The position numbers and the translations under genes were made by a program. From the NCBI RefSeq assembly GCF_018614035.1, contig NZ_JAGGPA010000009.1:124001-188000 (forward strand): a DNA stretch of 64,000 nt, in the 5' to 3' direction. Position 1 is the stretch's first letter. Every line of letters starts with the position of its first letter. This stretch comes from Streptomyces sp. ISL-96 (GTDB lineage: Bacteria > Actinomycetota > Actinomycetes > Streptomycetales > Streptomycetaceae). The notes under the pieces were generated by a model. It worked only from the letters and a program-made list of their open reading frames with translations, was not told where the DNA came from and made no database searches. Of the stretch, positions 7,365-15,810 are shown piece by piece.

Positions 7365-8870
7365 TCACAGCCAGCGCAGCGTGAACCACAGATCCATCCG
7401 TACGTCAGCGTCGTCCAGGTCGGCATCGAGCAGGGCCGCGCAGCGGGTGATGCGCTGGCGGACCGTGTTGCGGTGGACGTCGAGCGCGACGGCGGTACGG
7501 TCCCAGCTGCCGTGGAGTGAGAGCCAGGTGCGCAGGGTCGAGGTGAGGGCGGGGGAGTCGGCGATCGGCGCGAGCTGTACGCGGGCGTGGGCGCGGGCCT
7601 CGTCGGGGGCGACCAGGGAGGCGATTCCCTCGCCTGCCTCGCCCCGGTCGCGCACGAGGGGGCTGCGGGTGGCCTCGGCTCGGCGTACCGCCCGCTCGGC
7701 GCGGACTTCGGCGGCCGGCAGGTCGGACGCGGGCACGGGGGAGCTGACGCCCAGGGTCCAACCGGCCTGCGGCTCGATCTCCCGGGCGTCGCTCAGGAGG
7801 ATCCGTACGCCGCCTGCCTCGTCCGTCGCGTCCACCAGCGCGCTGCCGAGGGCCGACCCGAGCGCCGCGGCGGCGAGCGGATCACGACCGGGAGTACCGG
7901 AAGTAACGGTAGGGCGGGCGTGGACCACGGTCCAGTCCTCCGCGCCCAGCAGCGGCGCCACCTCCCCCGCGTTCGCCCCGAGCAGCAGCCGCACCAGCGC
8001 GGCGGCGCGGGCGGACTCCGCGGCGCCCTGATGCGGCGTGGTGAGCAGCGACAGCAGTACGACGGCGACGCCGGCGATGGTGTGGTCCCCGGCCTCGCGC
8101 CGGTTCGAGGCCACCGCGAGCGCCAGCCGCTGGCCGCCGGCGAGGGCGTACGCGGCGAGATGGCTGGCGCCGGCGGTGTCGGTGGCGGAGGCGGGCGCGG
8201 TCCTGGGCGCGGGCGGGGCGCCCTTTGTCGCGGCCGGCTCCGGCGGGTTCACCACGCGCGCGAGCCGGGTCAGGGCCGCTTGCGTCTCGGGCGACGGTGT
8301 ACGCCCCGCCGTGGCCAGCGGTGCCCCGTCGGCCGACAGCAACACCGCCCACGCCCCGCCCCCGTCCAGCCGCGCCGTCAGCTGCCGCAGGACCGCGGGC
8401 ACCGGGTCGGGGCGGGCCGCAGCCGTGGCCAGGCCCTGCTGGGCCTGGGCGACGCGGCGCAGCTCGCGGTGGCGGGCCTCCGCCATCAGCCGCCACACCG
8501 CGCGGGCGATCGCGGTGAACGTCGTCGGCGGCGGCACCTCCACCAGGGGCAGCCCGTGCCGCTCGCACGCCGCCACCAGGGCCGGCGGAACCGTGTCGTA
8601 CACCGGCGCGACACCGAAGCCGAGCGCCGCCGCGCCCGCCTCCATGACCCGGGAGACGTAGTGGTCGGGGTCCGTGAGCTGGACGCCCGCCGTCAGAAGG
8701 AGCTCACCGCCGAGGAGGTAGGGGTACGGGTCGCCCATCTCCGACGTATGCACCCAGTGCAGATCCGCGTCCTCGGGCCCCGCGATCCGGCGCAGGCCGA
8801 GCTCCTCCCGCGCCAGCAGCTCTGCCAGCGATACGGGCGGGGTAGGAGGGGAGGTCACAGGCTCCGGCAT
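7365..8870 (-). CDS. PucR-family transcriptional regulator
   Basis: 501 aa from ATG 8870, chosen because a GGATGGA stretch stands just before it; ATG 8885 is possible. Residues about 12-140 are the PucR N-terminal domain (VSLAELLAREELGLRRIAG, LLGGELLLTAGVQL). The C-terminus is the PucR helix-turn-helix (DRTAVALDVHRNTVRQRI) ending in the family-typical RMDLWFTLRWL. The open frame continues far upstream but that part overlaps other genes on the opposite strand. It is divergent from the symporter-like / ureohydrolase / TPP genes and is the obvious candidate to control them, as PucR proteins control nitrogen-compound catabolism (inference). Confidence 0.88.
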   Translation of the reverse strand: MPEPVTSPPTPPVSLAELLAREELGLRRIAGPEDADLHWVHTSEMGDPYPYLLGGELLLTAGVQLTDPDHYVSRVMEAGAAALGFGVAPVYDTVPPALVAACERHGLPLVEVPPPTTFTAIARAVWRLMAEARHRELRRVAQAQQGLATAAARPDPVPAVLRQLTARLDGGGAWAVLLSADGAPLATAGRTPSPETQAALTRLARVVNPPEPAATKGAPPAPRTAPASATDTAGASHLAAYALAGGQRLALAVASNRREAGDHTIAGVAVVLLSLLTTPHQGAAESARAAALVRLLLGANAGEVAPLLGAEDWTVVHARPTVTSGTPGRDPLAAAALGSALGSALVDATDEAGGVRILLSDAREIEPQAGWTLGVSSPVPASDLPAAEVRAERAVRRAEATRSPLVRDRGEAGEGIASLVAPDEARAHARVQLAPIADSPALTSTLRTWLSLHGSWDRTAVALDVHRNTVRQRITRCAALLDADLDDADVRMDLWFTLRWL

Positions 8871-9056
8871 GGACAGTCCATCCATCTGGGGTCGGGAGAG
8901 TGGATGAAACGTACACTTCAGCGTCGCCTTCCAGCCACCTAATGTCGAGCGAACCGGCGGCCGCGGGTACGGGCGGATGTCCCCGCACAAGAGCCGCCGC
9001 TCTCCCTGCATATCCCTGCGCGACACGCCACTGAGGTGCTCGAAGGAGGATGGCCC

Positions 9057-9332
9057 ATGGCCGTCGACTACGCGGTCGTCACGGTCGGCGGCCTCGCGGT
9101 CATCGGGGTCATGGCCTGGTACGGAATCCTCGCCAACGAGCCCGTCTACTACGGCTTGTTGCTGTCGCTCGCGGCGTACGTCGTCGTCAGCCTCGCCACC
9201 CCGCCGACCGACGCCGCCGTCCTGGCCGCCTGGCGCGAGCGGCTGGCGGGCCGGGGCGCCGAGCCGGAGCCCGATCACGAGCCCGGGTCCGACCCCGAGC
9301 CCCAGTCCAAGTCCGTCCCCACGCCGGGCTAA
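9057..9332 (+). CDS. Small two-helix membrane protein resembling the two ends of a sodium:solute symporter
   Basis: 91 aa from ATG 9057, with a strong AAGGAGGA 7 nt upstream. Two hydrophobic segments (about residues 4-25 and 31-50) are followed by a charged Pro/Glu-rich tail. The start MAVDYAVVTVGG looks like the first helix of SSS-family symporters, and LANEPVYYGLLLSLAAYVVVSL followed by TPPTDAAVLAAWRERL looks like their last helix and C-terminus. Full symporters have about 500 residues, so this may be an internally deleted transporter or a genuine small partner protein. It is followed after 42 bp by the ureohydrolase gene, where related clusters often carry a complete symporter (recollection). 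Confidence 0.65.
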   Translation: MAVDYAVVTVGGLAVIGVMAWYGILANEPVYYGLLLSLAAYVVVSLATPPTDAAVLAAWRERLAGRGAEPEPDHEPGSDPEPQSKSVPTPG

Positions 9333-9374
9333 AGTCATATAACGCAACGAAGCGTACGAAAGAAGGCAATTCAC

Positions 9375-10373
9375 ATGAGCAGCAGCAGCGAGCAGCAGTT
9401 CCGCGGTCCGGTCGACTCCTCCCGCATCCCCCGGTACGCGGGCCCGGCGACGTTCGCGCGGCTGCCCCGCCTCGACGAGGTCGGCACCGCCGATGTCGCC
9501 ATCGTCGGCGTGCCCTTCGACTCCGGGGTCTCCTACCGACCCGGCGCCCGCTTCGGCGGCAACGCGATCCGCGAGGCCTCGCGCCTCCTGCGCCCGTACA
9601 ACCCGGCGCAGGACGCGTCGCCCTTCGCGCTCGCGCAGGTCGCCGACGCCGGTGACATCGCCGCCAACCCGTTCAACATCAACGAGGCCGTCGAGACGAT
9701 CGAGGCCGCGGCCGACGACCTCATCGGCTCCGGCGCCCGCATGATGACGCTCGGCGGCGACCACACCATCGCCCTTCCCCTCCTGCGCTCCGTCGCGAAG
9801 AAGCACGGCCCGGTGGCCCTGCTGCACTTCGACGCGCACCTGGACACGTGGGACACGTACTTCGGCGCGGAGTACACCCACGGCACGCCGTTCCGCCGGG
9901 CCGTCGAGGAGGGCATCCTCGACACCGAGGCGCTCTCCCACGTCGGTATCCGCGGCCCCCTCTACGGCAAGCAGGACCTGACCGACGACGAGAAGATGGG
10001 CTTCGGCATCGTCACGTCGTCCGACGTCTACCGGCGCGGCGCCGACGAGGTCGCCGACCAGCTCCGCCAGCGCATCGGCGACCGCCCGCTCTACATCTCC
10101 ATCGACATCGACTGCCTCGACCCGGCCCACGCGCCCGGCACCGGCACCCCGGAGGCGGGCGGCATGACCTCCCGCGAGCTGCTGGAGATCCTGCGCGGCC
10201 TGTCCTCCTGCAACCTGGTCTCGGCGGACGTCGTCGAGGTGGCGCCGGCGTACGACCACGCGGAGATCACCTCCGTCGCCGCCTCCCACACGGCGTACGA
10301 GCTGACGACGATCATGTCCCGGCAGATCGCCGCCAACCGCGCCCAGGGCGGCGCGGAGCAGCGCGCGAAGTAA
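9375..10373 (+). CDS. speB: Agmatinase / ureohydrolase family protein
   Basis: 332 aa ureohydrolase. All binuclear manganese ligands are visible: GGDHTI near residue 134, FDAHLD near 156 and [19 protein letters not shown] near 242. These enzymes remove urea from guanidino compounds (agmatine, guanidinobutyrate or guanidinopropionate). The length and N-terminus fit the actinobacterial agmatinase/guanidinobutyrase group, and the exact substrate cannot be read from sequence. A GAAGG ribosome site lies about 9 nt before the ATG. It is located between a symporter-like small protein and a TPP enzyme and is divergent from a PucR regulator, suggesting a catabolic unit for a guanidino compound. Confidence 0.9.
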   Translation: MSSSSEQQFRGPVDSSRIPRYAGPATFARLPRLDEVGTADVAIVGVPFDSGVSYRPGARFGGNAIREASRLLRPYNPAQDASPFALAQVADAGDIAANPFNINEAVETIEAAADDLIGSGARMMTLGGDHTIALPLLRSVAKKHGPVALLHFDAHLDTWDTYFGAEYTHGTPFRRAVEEGILDTEALSHVGIRGPLYGKQDLTDDEKMGFGIVTSSDVYRRGADEVADQLRQRIGDRPLYISIDIDCLDPAHAPGTGTPEAGGMTSRELLEILRGLSSCNLVSADVVEVAPAYDHAEITSVAASHTAYELTTIMSRQIAANRAQGGAEQRAK

Positions 10374-10488
10374 CCTCACCGCCGGAGCCGGCACCGGCCC
10401 GCCGCCGCGCACTCATGCGTACGGCGGGCCGGCCGTCCGGCGCGCGGCCGGAACGACGCCCGGCACGACGGAAGGGATGGATGTACGC

Positions 10489-12180
10489 ATGACCCACGAC
10501 CACGACCTGGTCCTGCGGCCCACCGCCGCGCAGACCGAGGCCGCCCTGAACCCGCCCCCCGGCCGCAACGGCGGCGACCTCGTCGTCGAGACCCTGTCCG
10601 GCCTGGGCGCGACGACGGTCTTCGGCCTCCCCGGCCAGCACGCGCTGGGCATGTTCGACGCGCTGCGCCGCTCGTCCCTCTCGTACGTCGGCCTGCGCGT
10701 CGAGAACAACGCGGGCTTCGCCGCCGACGCGTACGGCCGGATCACCGGCGAGGCGGCGCCGCTGCTCCTGTCCACCGGCCCGGGGGCCCTCACCGCGCTC
10801 GCCGCGCTCCAAGAGGCGGCGGCGGCGTCAGCGCCCGTACTCGCGATCAGCAGCCAGATCCCGTCGGCGGGGCTGGGCGGCGGCAGGCACGGCTACCTGC
10901 ACGAACTGCGCGACCAGAAGGCGTCGTTCCGCGACATCGTGAAGTCGGTCCACACGGTTCGTACGGCGTCGCAGATCCCGTCCGCGATCGCCGAGGCGTG
11001 GGAGTCGGCCCTGACGGCCCCGCACGGCCCGGTATGGATCGAGATCCCCCAGGACGTCCTGTTGGCGGAGACGTCCCTCCCCGTCGTCACGGCAATGGAC
11101 GCGACCCCGCGCGAACTCCCTCCACGCCCCGAACTGACGGCTCTGGCTGCCCACTTGCTGTCGACGGCCGACCGTCCGGTGATCATCGCGGGTGGCGGTG
11201 TCGTACGCTCCGACGCCTCCGGCAAGCTGCGCGCGCTGGCGGAGAAGCTGAACGCGCCGGTGGTCACGACGTTCGGCGGCAAGGGCGCGTTCCCGTGGAC
11301 GCATCCACTTTCCCTCCAGTCGTGGATGGAGGACCGCCACACGACGGACTTCCTGGAAGAGGCGGACGTACTCCTGGTGGTCGGCAGCGGCCTGGGTGAA
11401 CTGTCCTCCAACTACTTCACGTTCAGCCCGCGCGGCCGGATCATCCAGATCGACGCCGACCTGGGCAAACTCGAATCGAACCACCCGGCACTAGGCATCC
11501 ACGCGGACGCCCGCCTGGCGCTCTCGGCGCTGCTGGAGACGGTGGAGGACCGCGAGGACGAGGGGGCGGCGGAGCGAGTGGCGGCGGTGCTGTCGAAGGT
11601 TCGCGCCCGCATCGCCTCCCAGGACCTCCCCCTGGAGCAGCACCTGCTCGCATCGATCCGGGAAGCACTCCCCGCCACGTCCCCGAGCTTCTGGGACATG
11701 ACGATCCTGGCGTACTGGGCCTGGTCGGCGTTCGACCCCCGCCACCCCAACACCATGCACTCGGCGCAGGGCGCGGGCGGCCTCGGCTACGGCTTCCCGG
11801 CGGCGCTCGGCGCGGCGACGGCGGACCGTACCCGCCCCGTACTCGCGGTCTCCGGCGACGGCGGCGCGATGTACTCCATCGCGGAACTCGCCACCGCCCG
11901 CCAGCACAGCCTCCCGGTCACCTGGCTGATCGTGGACGACGGCGGCTACGGCATCCTCCGCGAGTACATGACCGACGCCTTCGCCGAGGCCACCGGCACG
12001 GAACTGGCCCGCCCGGACTTCATCGCCCTGGCGGATTCCTTCGGCGTACCGGCAGCACGCACGACCCCGGAAACCCTGACCGAAGACCTGACCAAGTCCT
12101 TCTCGACCCCCGGCCCTTCGGTGCTCGTACTCCCGGCGCTGCTCCGAATGTTCGCCCCGACACACCTGACGGGAGCCTGA
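10489..12180 (+). CDS. Thiamine pyrophosphate-dependent enzyme (acetolactate synthase-like)
   Basis: 563 aa from ATG 10489, preferred over ATG 10477 because GAAGGGA stands at 10471-10477. Three domains: N-terminal PYR domain with the activating Glu in RVENNAGFAADAYGR, a central domain (PVIIAGGGVVRSDASG), and a C-terminal PP domain with GDGGAMYSIAELATARQ. The metal-binding motif ends in VDDGGYGIL where most family members have N(N/D)GGYG, so the first Asn is Asp. It may be a decarboxylase or ligase acting on a 2-oxo acid from guanidino-compound breakdown, since it follows the ureohydrolase gene; it is unlikely to be the housekeeping acetolactate synthase. Confidence 0.85.
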   Translation: MTHDHDLVLRPTAAQTEAALNPPPGRNGGDLVVETLSGLGATTVFGLPGQHALGMFDALRRSSLSYVGLRVENNAGFAADAYGRITGEAAPLLLSTGPGALTALAALQEAAAASAPVLAISSQIPSAGLGGGRHGYLHELRDQKASFRDIVKSVHTVRTASQIPSAIAEAWESALTAPHGPVWIEIPQDVLLAETSLPVVTAMDATPRELPPRPELTALAAHLLSTADRPVIIAGGGVVRSDASGKLRALAEKLNAPVVTTFGGKGAFPWTHPLSLQSWMEDRHTTDFLEEADVLLVVGSGLGELSSNYFTFSPRGRIIQIDADLGKLESNHPALGIHADARLALSALLETVEDREDEGAAERVAAVLSKVRARIASQDLPLEQHLLASIREALPATSPSFWDMTILAYWAWSAFDPRHPNTMHSAQGAGGLGYGFPAALGAATADRTRPVLAVSGDGGAMYSIAELATARQHSLPVTWLIVDDGGYGILREYMTDAFAEATGTELARPDFIALADSFGVPAARTTPETLTEDLTKSFSTPGPSVLVLPALLRMFAPTHLTGA

Positions 12181-12633
12181 TCACGCACGCGTGACGGAGC
12201 CCAACGGCTCCGTCTGCTCCGGAAGTTTGAGCTCTGCCCAGACCGCCTTGCCAATACCGTGGCGCCGAGGGCAGTAGCCCCATCGCTGCGCCAGGGCGAC
12301 GATGATGGCTAGGCCCCGGCCTCGTTCGTCGTCGTCGCCCGCTTGGTGCGGGGTCGGGTGGCAGCCGTTGGCGTCGGCGACCTCAATGCGCAGGACCCCG
12401 TCATAGCGTGCGAACCGTACGCCGATCTCTCGGCCCGGTGGGACGTACGCGTGCTGGACGGAGTTGGTGACCAGCTCCGACACGAACAGTTCGGCGGTCT
12501 CCGCCACCGTGCCGTCGATCTTCCAGGCCGCGAGCTGTTCGCGCAGCAGGGCCCGGGCGCGTCCCGCGCTGCGCGGGCTGCGGGGGAGTTGCCACGTAAC
12601 TTCGAGGGGTACGTCGGTGGGGTGGACCGGCAT
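12181..12633 (-). CDS. RsbW-like ATP-binding protein (HATPase_c)
   Basis: 150 aa from ATG 12633 with AGGAGG 6 nt upstream. The GHKL fold motifs are visible: N-box ELFVSELVTNSVQHA, G1 region IEVADANG and G2 region ERGRGLAIIVALAQRWG. Streptomycetes carry dozens of these stand-alone anti-sigma-like ATPases; partners are usually unknown. It is divergent from a GntR regulator, and three CTAGAG-type palindromes lie between the two genes, so it is probably controlled by that regulator. Confidence 0.85.
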   Translation of the reverse strand: MPVHPTDVPLEVTWQLPRSPRSAGRARALLREQLAAWKIDGTVAETAELFVSELVTNSVQHAYVPPGREIGVRFARYDGVLRIEVADANGCHPTPHQAGDDDERGRGLAIIVALAQRWGYCPRRHGIGKAVWAELKLPEQTEPLGSVTRA

Positions 12634-12665
12634 GGAAGCCTCCTGAGCGTCGCAATGACACATGC

Positions 12666-12805
12666 ATCTCTAGAGATCTATGCCAGTGAAGCGTGATGAA
12701 GGCTGTCTGGTCCAGTGCTTCTCTAGAGATGTACGCGCTTGCTCGCTTGTGCTCAAATGCTGGCCGGGTGGTGCCCGGCGAAAGGCGCCTAGGATGTCTA
12801 GAGAT
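12666..12805. promoter_or_regulatory. Three ATCTCTAGAGAT operators between the RsbW-like and GntR genes
   Basis: ATCTCTAGAGAT at 12666-12677 is a perfect 12-bp palindrome. TTCTCTAGAGAT (12719-12730) and ATGTCTAGAGAT (12794-12805) each differ at one position. Centre spacings are 53 and 75 bp, near 5 and 7 helical turns, so all three could face the same side of the DNA. They are very likely sites for the GntR protein encoded at 12825, acting on its own gene and on the divergent ATPase gene. Confidence 0.75.
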
Positions 12806-12824
12806 GATCAGGGAGGACTTCTCC

Positions 12825-13583
12825 ATGGGTAGCCAGGGCGCCGGCCGAGAGCTCAAGTACCAGCGCATCGCAACGGAGCTGAAGGCTGCGATTGAGGCGG
12901 GTGAGTACGCGCCGGGCGAGCGTCTGCCTGGAGAGAACGACCTGATGGCCACGTACGACGTCGCCCGTATGACGGCGCGGCAGGCGCTGGGCGTGCTTCA
13001 GTCCGAGGGGCTGGTCGAAGCGCGCAAGGGTGCGGGGGTCTTTGTCCGTGAGTTCAGGCCCATCAGGCGCCGCGGGGTGCAGCGGCTCTCGCACCTGACG
13101 TGGGGTGAGGGGCGGTCCATCTGGGAAGGCGAGGCCGAGGGACGAGACTTGGTGGTCGAGTTGCTCTCGGTGGCCGAGGAAGAGGCACCGGAGGGGATCG
13201 CGGGCGTCCTCGGTGTCGCGCCGGGCGCGCGAGTGTACGTACGCCGTCGGCGATTCGTGCTCGACGGTAAGCCGGTGCTGCTCGCCTCGTCCTACCTTGA
13301 CGCCGAACTCGTGGCAGGAACGGCGATTGTGCAGGCGGATACCGGCCCCGGCGGAATCTATGCGCGGCTTGAGGAACTCGGTGTCAAACCGGTCCATTTC
13401 CGCGAGGAGGTCCGCTCCCGGATGCCGAGCGCGGCCGAGGCCGGCGACCTCGGCCTGGCATCAGGCACTCCGGTCGTCCTCGTCTGCCGCACGGCTTTCG
13501 CCGAGGGTGGGCGCGTGGTTGAGGTGAACGACATGGTCCTGGACGCGTCGGCGTACGTCCTGGAGTACGACTTCGACGCCTGA
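12825..13583 (+). CDS. GntR family regulator (HutC/UTRA subfamily)
   Basis: 252 aa from ATG 12825, with GGGAGGA 7 nt upstream; the open frame to 12693 has no such signal. N-terminal winged helix: KYQRIATELKAAIEAGEYAPG, then LPGENDLMATYDVARMTARQAL. The C-terminal UTRA effector domain spans about residues 95-250 (VYVRRRRFVLDGKPVLLASSY, DMVLDASAYVLEYDF). The palindromes just upstream indicate autoregulation. The small-molecule ligand is not recognisable. Confidence 0.88.
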   Translation: MGSQGAGRELKYQRIATELKAAIEAGEYAPGERLPGENDLMATYDVARMTARQALGVLQSEGLVEARKGAGVFVREFRPIRRRGVQRLSHLTWGEGRSIWEGEAEGRDLVVELLSVAEEEAPEGIAGVLGVAPGARVYVRRRRFVLDGKPVLLASSYLDAELVAGTAIVQADTGPGGIYARLEELGVKPVHFREEVRSRMPSAAEAGDLGLASGTPVVLVCRTAFAEGGRVVEVNDMVLDASAYVLEYDFDA

Positions 13584-13741
13584 CGTCCAGCATTCAGGGC
13601 CTGCTGCCCGAAGAAGTGCGCGCCTGATGCTCTGCGTTTGGCCGGCGTAGCCACGCGACGACAACTTGCTTACGCAGAGGGGGGATGGGGACATGACGCG
13701 CAGCGGGCGGCGCCCCCGTCCTCCGGCCCTGCGCGGCATCT

Positions 13742-13906
13742 TTGAACGCCGAGGCCATCGCACGATGGCTGCGCCGCGAAGAGGTCTCCCGTCGCCTGTA
13801 CACCGCGCGCTACGAGCAAGAGGGCCCCGTCATCTCTTTCACCACGCGTAGCCATTTCAAGGACGACGAAGACATCGTCGTGTGCCGTGGCTCCATTCTC
13901 CGGTGA
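13742..13906 (+). CDS. Possible small protein, start uncertain
   Basis: In one frame the DNA encodes LNAEAIARWLRREEVSRRLY, continuing with TARYEQEGPVISFTTRSHF and ending in DIVVCRGSILR, with coding-like base composition. It contains one amphipathic helix and a short beta-rich end. No ATG or GTG is in frame; the only candidate start is TTG 13742, and the frame closes upstream at 13694. An ATG at 13693 with GGGGATGGGGAC before it is in another frame. It may be a frameshifted gene of about 70 codons. I do not recognise the family. Confidence 0.35.
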   Translation: MNAEAIARWLRREEVSRRLYTARYEQEGPVISFTTRSHFKDDEDIVVCRGSILR

Positions 13907-13977
13907 ATCCCGTACAACCTTTCCGCCCCCCAAGGGTCATCTGAAGCAGACGTTACGAGGGGACGGAAAACCACACC

Positions 13978-14895
13978 ATGACGCACAGTCGAATAACGCT
14001 CGCCACTACCGCCGCAGTCCTGGCCGGGGCGGTACTCGTGCCCCTCGCCGCCGCCGCGCCCGCCGCTGCCGCTACCGCGCCGACGGTGGTCTGCACCTCG
14101 GGCAAGACCGGGCTCGCGGCCAAGCTGACCACGGGTATCACCGAGGCGCTCAAGGGGCGGAAGTCCACGACCGCGATCTCGCTGTACGACCGCACCACCA
14201 AGACCACCTGCACCTTGCGCGCCGCGCAGAAGTACGACTCCGCGAGCGTGGTCAAGGTGACCGTCCTCGCCGCGCTGCTGTGGGACGCGAAGAAGACCAA
14301 CCGCTACCTGACGTCGCGCGAGAACCAGCTCGCCACCGACATGATCACCAAGTCGGACAACAACGCCACCAGCACCCTGTGGCGGCAGCTCGGCATGACG
14401 AAGATCAAGGGTTTCCTGGCCGCCGCCGGGATGACCCAGACCGTGCCCGGCACCGGCGGCTACTGGGGCCTGACCCAGATCACCGCACGCGACGAGCAGA
14501 AGCTGCTCGCGCTGCTCACCGCGAAGAACACCGTGCTGAGCGACAATTCGCGCAAGTACACCCTCGGCCTGATGGGCAAGGTCATCTCCTCCCAGCGCTG
14601 GGGCACTCCGGCCGGCGCCCCGTCCACCGCCAAGATCCAGGTCAAGAACGGCTGGCTGCCGCGCTCCACGCACGGCTGGCGCGTGCACTCCATCGGCGCG
14701 TTCACCGGCAACGGCCACGACTACGGGATCACGGTGCTCACCTACGACAACGCCACCATGAACGACGGCGTGAACACCATCCAGGCCGTGTCCCGCGCGA
14801 TCCACAAGGCCCTCAACCCGACGGCGTCCGCATCGACTCTGTACGCCCCGACCGAGACACCCCGCGAGGCGATCCCGGCGGTACCGAAGTCCTGA
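13978..14895 (+). CDS. Secreted class A beta-lactamase-like serine hydrolase
   Basis: 305 aa. Sec signal peptide of about 33 residues with Ala-rich end (LAAAAPAAAA). The penicillin-binding/beta-lactamase fold motifs are present in order: SVVK (SxxK nucleophile, residues about 90-93), SDN (about 126-128) and KNG in place of KTG (about 224-226). The Glu of the class A omega loop is not obvious, so beta-lactam hydrolysis is doubtful; streptomycetes have many such exported proteins with unknown substrates. A GAGGGGACGG stretch precedes the ATG by about 11 nt. Confidence 0.85.
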   Translation: MTHSRITLATTAAVLAGAVLVPLAAAAPAAAATAPTVVCTSGKTGLAAKLTTGITEALKGRKSTTAISLYDRTTKTTCTLRAAQKYDSASVVKVTVLAALLWDAKKTNRYLTSRENQLATDMITKSDNNATSTLWRQLGMTKIKGFLAAAGMTQTVPGTGGYWGLTQITARDEQKLLALLTAKNTVLSDNSRKYTLGLMGKVISSQRWGTPAGAPSTAKIQVKNGWLPRSTHGWRVHSIGAFTGNGHDYGITVLTYDNATMNDGVNTIQAVSRAIHKALNPTASASTLYAPTETPREAIPAVPKS

Positions 14896-14908
14896 CGGCC
14901 CGGCTCCG

Positions 14909-15250
14909 TCAGGCAGCGGTGGTACGTGCGCGGAACGCGACAACGGACGTATCACCGTCGAGCTCCACACTCAGCGAGGCCTCCATCGCCCGTGCCAGCC
15001 GCGCGAGCAGCGGCAGCGTCGGCATGGTGCCGCCCAGCTCCAGCTTGGAGATCTGCGGCTGCGTCATGCCGGCGCGCTGCGCGAGCTCGGTCTGCGAGAT
15101 CCCGAGCTCGGTACGCCGGTCGTACACCGCCTGACCGAGATCCCACGACATGCTGATCTCCTCGCGCAGCTTGGCGACCTCGGGATCTTCCGCGATGCCC
15201 TGGGCGATCTTCCGGTCCCTGGCGAGTTTCCACTGGGCGTGGCTGACCAT
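14909..15250 (-). CDS. HigA-like XRE antitoxin
   Basis: 113 aa with a helix-turn-helix in residues about 45-75 (RRTELGISQTELAQRAGMTQ, then PQISKLELGG). The N-terminal extension is helical. The ATG overlaps the stop codon of the upstream toxin gene by one base (TAATG), a coupling typical of HigBA modules where the toxin comes first. It is expected to neutralise the toxin and repress the operon through the inverted repeat at 15631-15664. Confidence 0.82.
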   Translation of the reverse strand: MVSHAQWKLARDRKIAQGIAEDPEVAKLREEISMSWDLGQAVYDRRTELGISQTELAQRAGMTQPQISKLELGGTMPTLPLLARLARAMEASLSVELDGDTSVVAFRARTTAA

Positions 15251-15633
15251 TACAGCCCTCCTTGCTGTGTGTCGCGGACGAATACATCGTGCGCAGGTTC
15301 GTGTGCTGCTTGGCAGACGGCCTTCGCCTGCTTCGCGCGGGCGACTTCCGCGTCCTCGCGCTGCTTCGTTTTGCGGAAGACCGTCAGCAGCACGGCTCGG
15401 CGTCCCGGAGCGAGCCAGTACGTGATTCTGACAGCGTCACGATTGGGGCCGAGGTCGAATCGCAATTCCCTCACCCCGTTTCCCAGATGGCGCGAGTGCG
15501 GCTCGCAGAGCGTGCTCGCATCCCCAGCCAGTCGGGCAGCGGCGTGTTCGGCCCTCGCGTAGTCGTGCTCTGACAGGTTCATCAGCCACAGCCGGACCTC
15601 CGGCTCGATCTCGATCACAAAGGGATCATCCAT
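15250..15633 (-). CDS. HigB/Gp49-like RelE-superfamily toxin
   Basis: 127 aa from ATG 15633 (MDDPFVIEIEPEVRLWLMNL). The core SRHLGNGVRELRFDLGPNRD, then AVRITYWLAPGRRAVLLTVF and RKTKQREDAEVARA, is the phage-derived Gp49-like / HigB signature: a ribosome-dependent or free mRNA interferase fold with a basic C-terminal helix. The module looks intact, unlike other toxin-antitoxin pairs in this window. The frame continues upstream, but the inverted repeat and promoter-like TATACG place the start here. Confidence 0.82.
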   Translation of the reverse strand: MDDPFVIEIEPEVRLWLMNLSEHDYARAEHAAARLAGDASTLCEPHSRHLGNGVRELRFDLGPNRDAVRITYWLAPGRRAVLLTVFRKTKQREDAEVARAKQAKAVCQAAHEPAHDVFVRDTQQGGL

Positions 15634-15664
15634 ACACCGGAACGTATAGATGCTTGAGTGTATG
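15631..15664. promoter_or_regulatory. Inverted repeat at the HigBA start
   Basis: CATACAC (15631-15637) and GTGTATG (15658-15664) are perfect inverted 7-mers separated by 20 bp; the first contains the toxin start codon. TATACG, a -10-like box on the minus strand, lies between them. This is a likely HigA operator for autoregulation. Confidence 0.5.
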
Positions 15665-15703
15665 GCGTGATGAAACGTACGTGAAGCCCACCGAACGGGT
15701 GAT

Positions 15704-15715
15704 GGTCCTAGGACC
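15704..15715. promoter_or_regulatory. Perfect 12-bp palindrome before the ABC exporter gene
   Basis: GGTCCTAGGACC at 15704-15715 is followed within 4 bp by a second palindrome, GACCGGTC. They lie about 100 bp upstream of the exporter start. A regulator site is plausible, but no adjacent regulator gene of known type is seen. Confidence 0.4.
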
Positions 15716-15810
15716 AGAGACCGGTCTTCATGGCGGCGGGATGAAATCCGCACCTCACCGCGTTGGTGACTTCCGGCAGATCAGGACGTCAGGACGACCG
15801 GGAGGCAACA

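Noticed and set aside
10413..10812. Minus-strand frames over the start of the TPP enzyme gene
   Set aside because: Shadows of the TPP gene; no homology or ribosome site.
13693..13851. Frame starting at ATG 13693 with a good ribosome site
   Set aside because: The product is Arg/Pro-rich and loses coding character, whereas another frame over the same DNA (13742-13906) looks like protein; a frameshift could connect them but cannot be shown.
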